Source: an uncultured Eubacterium sp. (GTDB lineage: Bacteria > Bacillota > Clostridia > Oscillospirales > Acutalibacteraceae). From it: 7,539 bases of DNA. Under the pieces are notes generated by a model that saw nothing but the letters and a program-made list of their open reading frames with translations, had not been told where the DNA came from and did not search any database. Where the stretch lies: NCBI GenBank assembly GCA_905233805.1, contig CAJOER010000041.1:1-7539 (forward strand). The letters run 5' to 3'. This document shows, piece after piece, positions 1 to 6,734 of the stretch. The stretch's first letter is position 1; each line of letters opens with the position of its first letter. Made by a program: the position numbers and the translations under genes.

Positions 1-105
1 ACCTGCGGCGATTACCTGATAAATCATATTCTGCCCGAACATACCGACGAGGTAGCCGAACAGCTCTTTTCCTGTATAGGTGTTTTTATAAACCTTTGTT
101 TCCAT
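1..105 (-). CDS. GPH-family sugar:cation symporter (MFS_2), N-terminal fragment
   Basis: The gene begins with ATG at 103-105 and runs off the left edge, leaving 35 codons. An AAAGGAG Shine-Dalgarno sits 6-7 nt upstream, so the start is secure. The visible N-terminus contains YTGKELFGYLVGMFGQNMIY, the polar lead-in and beginning of the first membrane helix. By recall this resembles the 'GMxGQNxIY' start of Firmicutes glycoside-pentoside-hexuronide:cation symporters, inner-membrane carriers that import sugars or glycosides with Na+ or H+. The substrate cannot be read from this fragment. It is transcribed divergently from the STAS gene and has its own promoter. An unrelated membrane protein remains possible because so little is visible. 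Confidence 0.6.
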   Translation of the reverse strand, partial: METKVYKNTYTGKELFGYLVGMFGQNMIYQVIAAG

Positions 106-151
106 ACGTTTTCTCCTTTTCCTGCGCCTGAAAGCGCACCTTAATATAAAT

Positions 152-180
152 ATTTTAACAGAAATAATAAACAATATCAA
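152..180 (-). promoter_or_regulatory. Sigma-A promoter for the left-edge symporter gene
   Basis: On the minus strand a TTGATA -35 (175-180) is separated by exactly 17 bp from a TAAAAT -10 (152-157). The -10 is preceded by TG at the extended -10 position (TGTTAAAAT). The expected start near 145 gives a leader of about 40 nt, which contains a small TGCGC/GCGCA inverted repeat (123-127 with 134-138, six-base loop) shortly before the SD. That hairpin is only 5 bp and has no U-tract, so no regulatory function is claimed for it. Confidence 0.6.
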
Positions 181-220
181 GAAGTAATTATATGAACTGA
201 CTCCCTTTGATTTTTAATAC

Positions 221-249
221 TTGATTAAAGCGATTTACGGTGATATAAT
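221..249 (+). promoter_or_regulatory. Sigma-A promoter for the STAS-domain gene
   Basis: TTGATT (-35, 221-226) and a perfect TATAAT (-10, 244-249) are spaced by 17 bp. The predicted start near 256 leaves a leader of about 32 nt containing the AAGGAGAT SD (274-281). With the divergent symporter promoter at 152-180 it accounts for the gene-free stretch 106-287. Confidence 0.75.
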
Positions 250-287
250 AGTTACTGTTAAAAATAATTGTCCAAGGAGATATTAAT

Positions 288-584
288 ATGACTATTGAAA
301 AGATAAAAGACGGCGCTTCACTCACCTATGTTGTTGAAGGAAGGCTGGAAACGACTACCGCTCCCGAGCTTGACGCCGCCGTAAAGACTGACACCGACGG
401 AATAAGCGAGCTTATTTTCGATTTTTCAAAACTTGATTACATATCATCCGCAGGACTCCGCGTTCTTCTTTCCGCACAGAAGAAGATGAACGCTCAGGGC
501 AGTATGAAAATTACAGGCGCTAACGAAATTGTTAAAGAAATCTTTGACGTTACGGGCTTTTCGGACATACTTACAATAGAATAA
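288..584 (+). CDS. STAS-domain anti-sigma factor antagonist (SpoIIAA/RsbV-like)
   Basis: This 98-residue protein is a single STAS domain, the usual length for SpoIIAA/RsbV-type anti-anti-sigma factors. These cytoplasmic switch proteins bind an RsbW/SpoIIAB-type anti-sigma kinase when unphosphorylated and free the sigma factor. The diagnostic segment DFSKLDYISSAGLRVLL (45-61) carries two serines before A-G-L; Ser54 aligns with the phosphorylated serine of SpoIIAA/RsbV. The C-terminal IVKEIFDVTGFSDIL (81-95) matches the last helix of the family. The start is fixed by AAGGAGAT six bases upstream. No RsbW/SpoIIAB-like kinase or sigma factor lies beside it, so its partner must be encoded elsewhere. 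Monocistronic, with its own promoter and terminator. STAS proteins also act in other signalling pathways, so the target sigma factor is unknown. Confidence 0.9.
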   Translation: MTIEKIKDGASLTYVVEGRLETTTAPELDAAVKTDTDGISELIFDFSKLDYISSAGLRVLLSAQKKMNAQGSMKITGANEIVKEIFDVTGFSDILTIE

Positions 585-593
585 AAAAATAAG

Positions 594-620
594 CGGGGCG
601 CGTGAAGCACCCCGTTTTTT
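594..620. terminator. Bidirectional intrinsic terminator between convergent genes
   Basis: CGGGG (594-598) pairs with CCCCG (610-614); the stem continues after one C/A mismatch with GC (600-601) pairing GC (607-608) around the loop GTGAA. On the plus strand six T residues follow (615-620), ending the STAS transcript. On the minus strand the complement of the A-rich run before the stem (585-592) supplies the U-tract for the DUF2804 transcript, whose stop codon lies 7 bp away. Confidence 0.85.
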
Positions 621-621
621 A

Positions 622-1647
622 TTAATACTTATTATGTACTTCTTCGGCGAAGCAGAGGAAGTCTTTTATTTTTATCTCCGTTCCGTCGTCAAGGATTGCG
701 GTACCTGTCATTTTTCCGAACACCTGATGCTGGTCGGTTACGATAGCTTTAAGGTCAATCTTTGCGCTTCTGTCAATAATGGGAACGAAATCCATTTCAA
801 AGCGTCCGTCCGACGAGGTAAACGTCCACGGGTCAATATAGTTTTCGCTGATATTGAACTTAACGTCGTCAAACTTATGCGCCTTGCCGTTATAGAAAAT
901 AGTGTTTTCGCTCGCCGCGGAGGTGTTGCCGAAGCCGTAGCCGATATTGAAGCCGAACGGAACTCCGTCAACCTGACCCGAACCGCTGCCCCAGTACCAG
1001 TAATTGTCATAAGTCCATACGCCGCGTCCCCAGTCAAGTCCGCCGAAATCGGTTTCGGGGTTGAGGTTATAGGTAATACCGTCATACATAATTCTTCCGC
1101 TTGCGCGCATGGGGTTAATCTTCTGATTATAATAGAATGCCTGCGGGTCCTCGTCCCACGGAGTAGCAATTACCATTGACTCCTCGGGGATATCATAAAG
1201 CTTGATGCAGCAGCGTATTCCCTTTCCGCCGTCGAAAGAGGGATAGTCCATACGAAGAATTCTGTGGTCGCCGCGGTTGAGAAATTCAACGGCAAGCTTT
1301 GAGTTTCTGAACGAAACGTCGCCTTCTTTGGTTGAGGAGGGCATATGGAATTTTCCGAGCGGGAAAGGTACGATAATGCTCGCGGTCTTATCTACGGCAT
1401 TTTCAAGATTAATAAACGTAATGCTGTTAAGTCCGAGATAGCCGAGGTCTGATACAGTCATACAAAAAGCGAACTTATGCTCGTTTGAGATTATGTAGTA
1501 GTAGTCCCACTCTTTAATTCTGTACGCAGGCTTTTTAATTGCCTTTCTGTCATAAATCTGGATATATTTTCTGCTCCAGCCGGGCTCGATGAGTTTTCCG
1601 TCGCCGTTAAGCAGTCTGTGTTCTACCGTTACTTCATGGTTTCTCAA
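622..1647 (-). CDS. DUF2804 domain-containing protein
   Basis: A 341-residue protein spanning essentially one full-length DUF2804 domain, a family of unknown function. Recognisable motifs are LIEPGWSRK (19-27), the YRIKEWDYYYI segment (42-52), LDWGRGVW (204-211), WYWGSGSG (217-224) and FGFNIGYGFGNTSAASEN (231-248). Aromatic- and glycine-rich beta-strand character suggests an all-beta fold, but no catalytic residues are established. There is no signal peptide or membrane helix, so it is probably cytoplasmic. The start is taken as TTG at 1645-1647 because an AAAGG SD (1657-1661) lies 9 nt upstream. The in-frame ATG at 1654-1656 abuts that SD with no spacing, and a GTG at 1687-1689 lies inside the terminator hairpin. 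It is the last gene of the minus-strand block, with its own promoter. Confidence 0.85.
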   Translation of the reverse strand: MRNHEVTVEHRLLNGDGKLIEPGWSRKYIQIYDRKAIKKPAYRIKEWDYYYIISNEHKFAFCMTVSDLGYLGLNSITFINLENAVDKTASIIVPFPLGKFHMPSSTKEGDVSFRNSKLAVEFLNRGDHRILRMDYPSFDGGKGIRCCIKLYDIPEESMVIATPWDEDPQAFYYNQKINPMRASGRIMYDGITYNLNPETDFGGLDWGRGVWTYDNYWYWGSGSGQVDGVPFGFNIGYGFGNTSAASENTIFYNGKAHKFDDVKFNISENYIDPWTFTSSDGRFEMDFVPIIDRSAKIDLKAIVTDQHQVFGKMTGTAILDDGTEIKIKDFLCFAEEVHNKY

Positions 1648-1662
1648 GTAAATCATCCTTTC

Positions 1663-1698
1663 AAAAAATAATAGAAGTGTTTCTGACACTTCTATTAT
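1663..1698 (-). terminator. Hairpin terminator of the peptidase transcript
   Basis: A perfect 13-bp inverted repeat, ATAATAGAAGTGT (1668-1680) and its complement (1686-1698), encloses the loop TTCTG. Read on the minus strand the stem is followed by five more U residues (1667-1663), giving an intrinsic terminator about 30 bp after the peptidase stop codon. The stem is AT-rich, so some readthrough into the DUF2804 gene, whose SD follows at once, is likely. A dyad this perfect could also be a protein-binding operator. Confidence 0.7.
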
Positions 1699-1722
1699 CG
1701 CACATAGTTATAAAAAATTCAA
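1694..1722 (-). promoter_or_regulatory. Predicted promoter of the DUF2804 gene, overlapping the terminator
   Basis: On the minus strand TTGAAT (-35, 1717-1722) and GATAAT (-10, 1694-1699) have a 17-bp spacer, and TG precedes the -10 at the extended position (TGCGATAAT). The expected start is near 1687, at the end of the first hairpin arm, so a transcript made here would lack most of that arm and could not form the terminator. The leader would be about 40 nt. Both hexamers are imperfect (four of six and five of six). Confidence 0.5.
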
Positions 1723-1729
1723 TACAAAA

Positions 1730-2845
1730 TCAATCTTTTGTTATCATAAGTTTTAACGCAAGCTGTGAGGCTCTTACCATTTCGTCAACGGTTGTGAATT
1801 CGTCGGTCGCGTGGCAGTTATTCATAGCCGTTGCAACTACTATTCCCTCAAGCCCGTATTCGCAGAATACGTTGTTATCCGAGCCGCCGAAGGTGGGATA
1901 GGTTTCACCGCTGAGACCAAGCTCATTACAGCATTTTTTAAAGCGTTTTATAACCTCGGCGCTGTCGGGCGTATCAAAGGCGCTGACCGCCTTTTCGTAT
2001 TCAAAGTTAACCTTTGCACCGATTTCTGCCGCGGCAGTTTCGCAGATTGATTTTACCTCCTGCATTCTCGATTCGGCTTTATCATAATCAAAGCTGCGGA
2101 TTTCGCCCTTGATTTTACAAAGAGGAGGCACGATATTAGTGGCTTTACCGCCCTCAATTATTCCGACGTTTGCGGTTACGCCCTCTTCAACGTCTCCGCA
2201 CGGGATAAGCGTTACGGCTTTCGCCGCCGCCTTGATTGCGTGAACGCCCTCGGAAGCAGCAAATCCCGCGTGCGCCGCTTTACCGACAAATTCGGCGGTA
2301 TAGCTGAGTATAACGGGAGCCGCGGAAGCAGCCGTTCCAACCGCGCCGTCCATATCGAAAACGTAGGCGTCCTTTGATTTCAGTTTTGAAAAATCGAAGA
2401 AGGAAACACCTCCGCAGTGGCTCTCCTCGCTTACGGTAAACACAAGCTCGAGCGGTCTGTGAGGGATACCGTTTTCTTTAATAGTTTTAAGCGCTTCAAG
2501 AATTGACGAAACGCCCGCAAGGTCGTCCGAGCCGAGAACCGTAGTACCGTCGGAGGTAATGGTTCCGTCTTCGTGCTCAATAGCCTTCTTGCCGAGCGCG
2601 GGAGTAACCGTATCCATATGCGCGGCGAAAAGTATCGGCTTGCGGTCCTCTCTGCCCTCAACAAAGGCGTAGAGGTTCCCCGTAGTTCCGCCGAGCTTTT
2701 CCCCTGCGTCGTCCTCCTCGGCAGTAATACCGAGAGAAGCGAGATAATTCTTTATATAATCGCAGACAAGCCTCTCGTCAAGCGAGGGGCTGTCAAGCGA
2801 TACTAATTCTTTAAATGTTTCAATGAGCCTTTTGCCGTTAATCAT
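1730..2845 (-). CDS. M20-family metallopeptidase, PepT-like
   Basis: A cytoplasmic zinc exopeptidase of 371 residues, typical of the PepT-like branch of the M20/M25/M40 family, which releases N-terminal residues from short peptides. Metal-site motifs are intact: HMDTV with H76 and D78, GSDDLAG with the bridging Asp at 107, SEES with catalytic-base E140 and ligand E141, the FDMDG segment (163-167) that supplies the next Asp ligand, and NCHATDE with H345. The lid/dimerisation domain shows GKAAHAG with H192. No signal peptide. The ATG is one base after the stop of the transglutaminase-like gene, and its AAGG SD lies in that gene's last codons, so the two are translationally coupled. Tripeptidase versus broader aminopeptidase or amidohydrolase activity cannot be decided from sequence alone. 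Confidence 0.9.
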   Translation of the reverse strand: MINGKRLIETFKELVSLDSPSLDERLVCDYIKNYLASLGITAEEDDAGEKLGGTTGNLYAFVEGREDRKPILFAAHMDTVTPALGKKAIEHEDGTITSDGTTVLGSDDLAGVSSILEALKTIKENGIPHRPLELVFTVSEESHCGGVSFFDFSKLKSKDAYVFDMDGAVGTAASAAPVILSYTAEFVGKAAHAGFAASEGVHAIKAAAKAVTLIPCGDVEEGVTANVGIIEGGKATNIVPPLCKIKGEIRSFDYDKAESRMQEVKSICETAAAEIGAKVNFEYEKAVSAFDTPDSAEVIKRFKKCCNELGLSGETYPTFGGSDNNVFCEYGLEGIVVATAMNNCHATDEFTTVDEMVRASQLALKLMITKD

Positions 2846-2846
2846 A

Positions 2847-5663
2847 TTATTTAACCTTAATCTTTTTTGCCTTTGACCATGAGGAAAGATAAACTACGTT
2901 CCCCTTTTGATAATATGTTCTTATTCTTACATAATAAACCTTTTTGGATTTAAGTTTTTTAATAGTGTATGAGGCTTTCTTAGCGCCTTTTACGTTTATT
3001 GTTTTAGCACCCTTGAAATTCTTTTTCAGGCTGTATTCTATACGGTAACCCGATACTTTTCCTTTGGGGCGTTTCCACTTAACAACAATCGCTTTCTTCT
3101 TGGCGGTAAGCTTTGAAATCAGGGTTTTATTAACGTTTACCTTCGTTGTGGGAATAGTCGTATCCGAGGACGACTGATTGCTTACGCTGATATTTACAAT
3201 ATATGAGGCGGTATAATTACCCTTGCCCTTAATAGTGAGCTTATATCCCGTAGACGTTTTTTCACACTTTTCGGTAAAGTCTTTATCTTTAACGAGCGTC
3301 CTTGTTCCGTACTTTGCGGTATAGGTAATAACGCCGTTGCTGATTTTAACGTTTTCAAGTTTGACGCCTGCAATACTAATCGGCTGAATTGCGTAAACCA
3401 TTTCAATAGTTCCCGTGCATCCGCCAATGCCCTGAATTGTTACCTTCGCTTCGCCAGCGTCGGTATTATTTGAATAAGGTCCTATCTTATAGTCAACGCC
3501 TTTTTCAAGATAGTCGTCTATGCCGTCGGTATTCGAAGGATAAACGGGAGAACCCGTATAATCAACAGGTTTAGTACAAATCGCCTTGCCGTCAAGGTAA
3601 GAAATATCGTACTTCTTGCCGATTGAATAATTAAACGTGGTTTTTGTACCGCCGGTAACATATGCGCTTGACTGCATTCCCGTGAGGGTAATCGTTCCGC
3701 TGTCACCGTAATTAAGACCGCCAGAAGATGAAACGGTAAAATCGGTATTCGGAACTAATTTAATCTCGCCTACGCTGATACCGCCCATATGACCGACATA
3801 GTAATCCGCAGCGGTCTTAAACGTTCTGATAGGTTTCGGATAATAGTTAAACGTAGCCGCCGAGCGGGTGATTTTCGCAAGATTGATTTTTCCTATTTCA
3901 AAGGCGAAACAGTAATTTCCGCAGTAGTTGCCGAAAAAGCTGATATCACACCAGTAACTTCCCATTTTTTTAAGCTCTGCCGCGGTTGTTTCGGAACTGT
4001 CAGTATAATACGATACGGTATAATCCCTGCCGGCTTCAAGAACGTTATCGTAACCGTCGACAATATAAATCTCGGGCGTAATAACTTTTCCCGTATATGA
4101 GGAGATTACCTGAATATCGCGCTCGCGGTAGTTTTCCGAGGAATTGCTCATATTACGGGGTTCAATTTTAAACGGAATTGACTGCACGGTATTATTTGCG
4201 CCGATTATATTAATTGCATAACCGCTTACCTGAGTACCGTTGACGAAGGAGGTACCGTCAGCCCCGCCGACTCTGTACTCCTTGCCTGCAATCATATACG
4301 GGAGTATAACGTCAAATTTTGAGTCTATACCCGTATAGTCAAAGCCTTCTACCTCCTGAAGAAGAACCTTGCCGTTCTCATCAATGGCAATAAGAAAGCT
4401 CTTATTAAGGTCGGTATAAATATAGGCTATCTGTTCGCCCTTGCCGACGCCGTAATTTGTAAACCTTCTTATAATAAATCCGTGCTGAGTCTCTTCAACT
4501 GCCGAACTCAACATACTCATGGGAATCTCATAGTCCTCAACGGAGCTTATGTTTTCCTGCGCATACCAGTCGCGAAGCTGTTCCTTTACGGTTTCGCTCT
4601 CATGCTGGCCGAAATCGGAATACGGCATCTGGTGGTTATCGGGGCTGAATTCATCGCTGCCCGAACCCTTAAGGAAATATCCGTATTCGTTCATATCGAT
4701 TTCCTTAATTGAATGCTGGGACGCGAAGGTAGTATCAACCTGATACCATCTTGCGCCGTCTGCCTTAACGCCGTCGTCAAGCCAGATATAATTCCACTCG
4801 TGAGGGTCGTGGCCGTTTCCGCTTTGTTCGGTATTGTCGCCGTCGACAATCCTGCAAGGTATTCCCTGCTTCATACAAAGAATATAAAACAGTTTTGAAT
4901 AGCCTTCACAGACCGCGAGTCCCTGATTAGGAGTTTTGATTATCTTCTCTCCCGAAAGGATTGTTTTATAGCTTGAATCGTATTCGTCAATGCCTTTATT
5001 GTCTTTGATAAGCGAGCCGTATATTGCCCCGTATGCGGAATGGGAGCGCTTGAACCTCGCGTCAAGCTCATTAAACTCATTATTGAATACAGCGTGGTCA
5101 TAGGTTGCATTTCTTACAACAAAATCGTAAATTGTTTTAACCTTCTGATATTCCGTCATACTGTCGCTGAGGTAATTGCGCGTAAAGCTATCTGCAAAAC
5201 TGTCGATTAATTCCTCTTCCTCTTTGCTTGTATAGTAATTGAAATTGAATTCAATTTTAAAAGTATAAACAGCCTGTTCGTTTTCGTGTCTGATTGTATA
5301 ATCCCAGTCAACGGTGTTAGCCTCATTATTTATGGAGTTATAAAGATAATCGCCGAGATACGGGTCGGGCGTATTCGTATACTGCTTGGTGAAAATATCA
5401 AAGAAAATATCCCTGTATAATTCGTTGCCGAGGTCAACCGCCGCGACCTTGTTATTATACTTATCCGCATAGGTGCTGTCCGTAGTAACAAAGGTATAAC
5501 TTATATTGTTTTCGCGGTTTTTCATCTTCTGCTGGAAGTACTGAATCATACTCGCATAATCGCCGGTATTACCGTCGGCAAAAACGTATGAGGGCATAGT
5601 GAAAGAAGCCGTAATAAGCATTACAGCCATAAGAAGCGATATGATTCTCTTATAAATTTTCAC
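2847..5663 (-). CDS. Secreted transglutaminase-like protein with Ig-like repeats and basic FN3 domain
   Basis: A 938-residue exported protein. Residues 1-29 form a signal peptide (KRIISLLMAVMLI core, probable cleavage after VFA). A transglutaminase-core domain lies at about 165-315 with a complete triad: C252 in VCEGYSK, H288 in HDPHEWNYIW and D310 in WYQVDTTF. Such domains act as cysteine proteases, peptide cyclases or crosslinkers. After a region of about 200 residues come four divergent beta modules (roughly 518-592, 603-683, 687-762, 768-827). They resemble the clostridial surface repeat with 'Y-x-G... DYxVxYxxN... GxGNYxG', clearest at DYTGSPVYP, GVDYKIGPYSNN and IKGKGNYTASY. A linker leads to a lysine-rich FN3 domain (847-938). 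No LPXTG motif or C-terminal membrane anchor. GTG start with GAGGT 7 nt upstream. First gene of an operon with the peptidase; substrate unknown. Confidence 0.85.
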   Translation of the reverse strand: MKIYKRIISLLMAVMLITASFTMPSYVFADGNTGDYASMIQYFQQKMKNRENNISYTFVTTDSTYADKYNNKVAAVDLGNELYRDIFFDIFTKQYTNTPDPYLGDYLYNSINNEANTVDWDYTIRHENEQAVYTFKIEFNFNYYTSKEEEELIDSFADSFTRNYLSDSMTEYQKVKTIYDFVVRNATYDHAVFNNEFNELDARFKRSHSAYGAIYGSLIKDNKGIDEYDSSYKTILSGEKIIKTPNQGLAVCEGYSKLFYILCMKQGIPCRIVDGDNTEQSGNGHDPHEWNYIWLDDGVKADGARWYQVDTTFASQHSIKEIDMNEYGYFLKGSGSDEFSPDNHQMPYSDFGQHESETVKEQLRDWYAQENISSVEDYEIPMSMLSSAVEETQHGFIIRRFTNYGVGKGEQIAYIYTDLNKSFLIAIDENGKVLLQEVEGFDYTGIDSKFDVILPYMIAGKEYRVGGADGTSFVNGTQVSGYAINIIGANNTVQSIPFKIEPRNMSNSSENYRERDIQVISSYTGKVITPEIYIVDGYDNVLEAGRDYTVSYYTDSSETTAAELKKMGSYWCDISFFGNYCGNYCFAFEIGKINLAKITRSAATFNYYPKPIRTFKTAADYYVGHMGGISVGEIKLVPNTDFTVSSSGGLNYGDSGTITLTGMQSSAYVTGGTKTTFNYSIGKKYDISYLDGKAICTKPVDYTGSPVYPSNTDGIDDYLEKGVDYKIGPYSNNTDAGEAKVTIQGIGGCTGTIEMVYAIQPISIAGVKLENVKISNGVITYTAKYGTRTLVKDKDFTEKCEKTSTGYKLTIKGKGNYTASYIVNISVSNQSSSDTTIPTTKVNVNKTLISKLTAKKKAIVVKWKRPKGKVSGYRIEYSLKKNFKGAKTINVKGAKKASYTIKKLKSKKVYYVRIRTYYQKGNVVYLSSWSKAKKIKVK

Positions 5664-5701
5664 CGCGTGTACCTCATAAAAAATTATAGACTATCACATA
5701 T

Positions 5702-5730
5702 ATTATACAATTAAGTTAGAAAATTGTCAA
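5702..5730 (-). promoter_or_regulatory. Full-consensus sigma-A promoter for the transglutaminase-peptidase operon
   Basis: On the minus strand TTGACA (-35, 5725-5730) and TATAAT (-10, 5702-5707) both match consensus exactly, with a 17-bp spacer. The expected start near 5695 gives a leader of about 32 nt before the GTG start. The -35 follows directly on the U-tract of the upstream terminator, so the operon should be expressed independently and strongly. Confidence 0.85.
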
Positions 5731-5733
5731 TTT

Positions 5734-5767
5734 AAAAAGTAAAGCCCGAAAGCTGACTTTCGGGCTT
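5734..5767 (-). terminator. Intrinsic terminator of the sortase-like/four-TM operon
   Basis: A perfect 11-bp stem, AAGCCCGAAAG (5742-5752) with CTTTCGGGCTT (5757-5767), closes on a four-base loop. On the minus strand it is followed by TTACTTTTT as U-tract. It begins 4 bp after the stop codon of the four-TM gene. On the plus strand there is no U-tract, so it acts in one direction. Confidence 0.9.
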
Positions 5768-5771
5768 AATC

Positions 5772-6731
5772 CTATTCAAAATCAATCTTAGTTACTTCCT
5801 TTTCAAAACCTTCTTCGTCGGAAAGCCTGTGGCTTACGGCAGGTTCGTCATATTCAAGGAAATCGGTAACAACCTTTTTGTTGAATTCGCGTTCTTTTTC
5901 CGCTTTAATATTCTTCTTTCTGAAATAGTTATAATTCACAAGAAGCACTATAAGTCCGACTGCTATAAGCGCGGCGCCGATATAGAGATTTTTATTAATA
6001 ACGTCGGCAACGCTTTGCTGAATAGCTTTGTTATACGGCTCAAATTCAAGGAAGGTATGCTTTTCAATATACTGCATTTTCTGGGTAAGATAGGTACCCG
6101 CAACGAGAATATATCCCGCCAACGTAATTCCCATGCCGAAATAACTGTACTTTCTGTGACGGCCTTTATTGATAAGCTCAAGAAAAACTATTGAAATTAT
6201 AAGAATTCCCGCAGAACCTATAACCGCGTAAACGAAAAAGTTTTGCTGAATCGCATTAAAAACGGAAACTTCGGCGGTTCCGTTAACGTTAAGCGTCTTG
6301 CATGCGGTAGCAACCGCGAGCGATGCAAAACGGCTGACCTCATTACTTTTAAGCGTCTTTCCGCCGTTTTTACTTTTATCCGATATTGACGCGCTGTAAA
6401 TATTATAAAGGTCTGTGTTTTCCGAGAAATCAGTTGCGTAGCAATATCTGAGGTCCTTTGTAACCTCGTCTGAAATAACGCTGAAATTTTCGTCGTTAAC
6501 AGCTCCCGTAAAGGCGGTCTTTTTAAGCCCCGTAACCTTGGCAAGAGATTTAACCTCGCTGTCAATTTCAGCTATAATTTCCGTTTTATTTCTGTCTATT
6601 CTTTCTTTAATAAATTCTTCGCTGCTGAAATAGCCTACAAAAAGCGAACTCAGAATAAGCGAAACAGCAGAAAACGCAAGAAGAACAGAAAAGAAGTTGC
6701 ACGAAAATCTTTTAAGAAAATATACAATCAT
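5772..6731 (-). CDS. Four-helix integral membrane protein of unknown function
   Basis: No family was recognised for this 319-residue protein. Hydrophobic segments lie at about 11-34, 164-186, 195-215 and 249-268. The positive-inside rule (KR at 7-8, KGRHRK at 189-194, RKKNIKAEKER at 271-281) predicts both ends in the cytoplasm. An outside domain of about 130 residues (35-163, mixed charge, probably helical at first) lies between helices 1 and 2, a second outside loop of about 33 residues between helices 3 and 4, and a charged acidic-rich cytoplasmic tail at 270-319. The ATG follows the sortase-like gene's stop by three bases, with GGAAGG 8 nt upstream, so the two are co-translated and probably work together. 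A scaffold or membrane-complex role is a guess; no enzymatic motif is visible. Confidence 0.8.
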   Translation of the reverse strand: MIVYFLKRFSCNFFSVLLAFSAVSLILSSLFVGYFSSEEFIKERIDRNKTEIIAEIDSEVKSLAKVTGLKKTAFTGAVNDENFSVISDEVTKDLRYCYATDFSENTDLYNIYSASISDKSKNGGKTLKSNEVSRFASLAVATACKTLNVNGTAEVSVFNAIQQNFFVYAVIGSAGILIISIVFLELINKGRHRKYSYFGMGITLAGYILVAGTYLTQKMQYIEKHTFLEFEPYNKAIQQSVADVINKNLYIGAALIAVGLIVLLVNYNYFRKKNIKAEKEREFNKKVVTDFLEYDEPAVSHRLSDEEGFEKEVTKIDFE

Positions 6732-6734
6732 GTT

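Noticed and set aside
226..240. Possible catabolite-responsive element around AAAGCGATTT in the STAS promoter spacer
   Set aside because: Only the central AAAGCG fits; the flanking TG and CA half-sites are missing and the palindrome is poor.
634..1179. Long plus-strand open frame (181 codons) opposite the DUF2804 gene
   Set aside because: It lies wholly antisense to a well-supported DUF2804 coding region, has no SD at its ATG, and its translation shows no recognisable domain; it is a shadow frame.
1648..1689. Extending the DUF2804 protein to the GTG at 1687-1689
   Set aside because: That start lies inside the perfect terminator hairpin with no SD, and the added residues are not part of the recognised domain; the TTG at 1647 has a well-placed SD.
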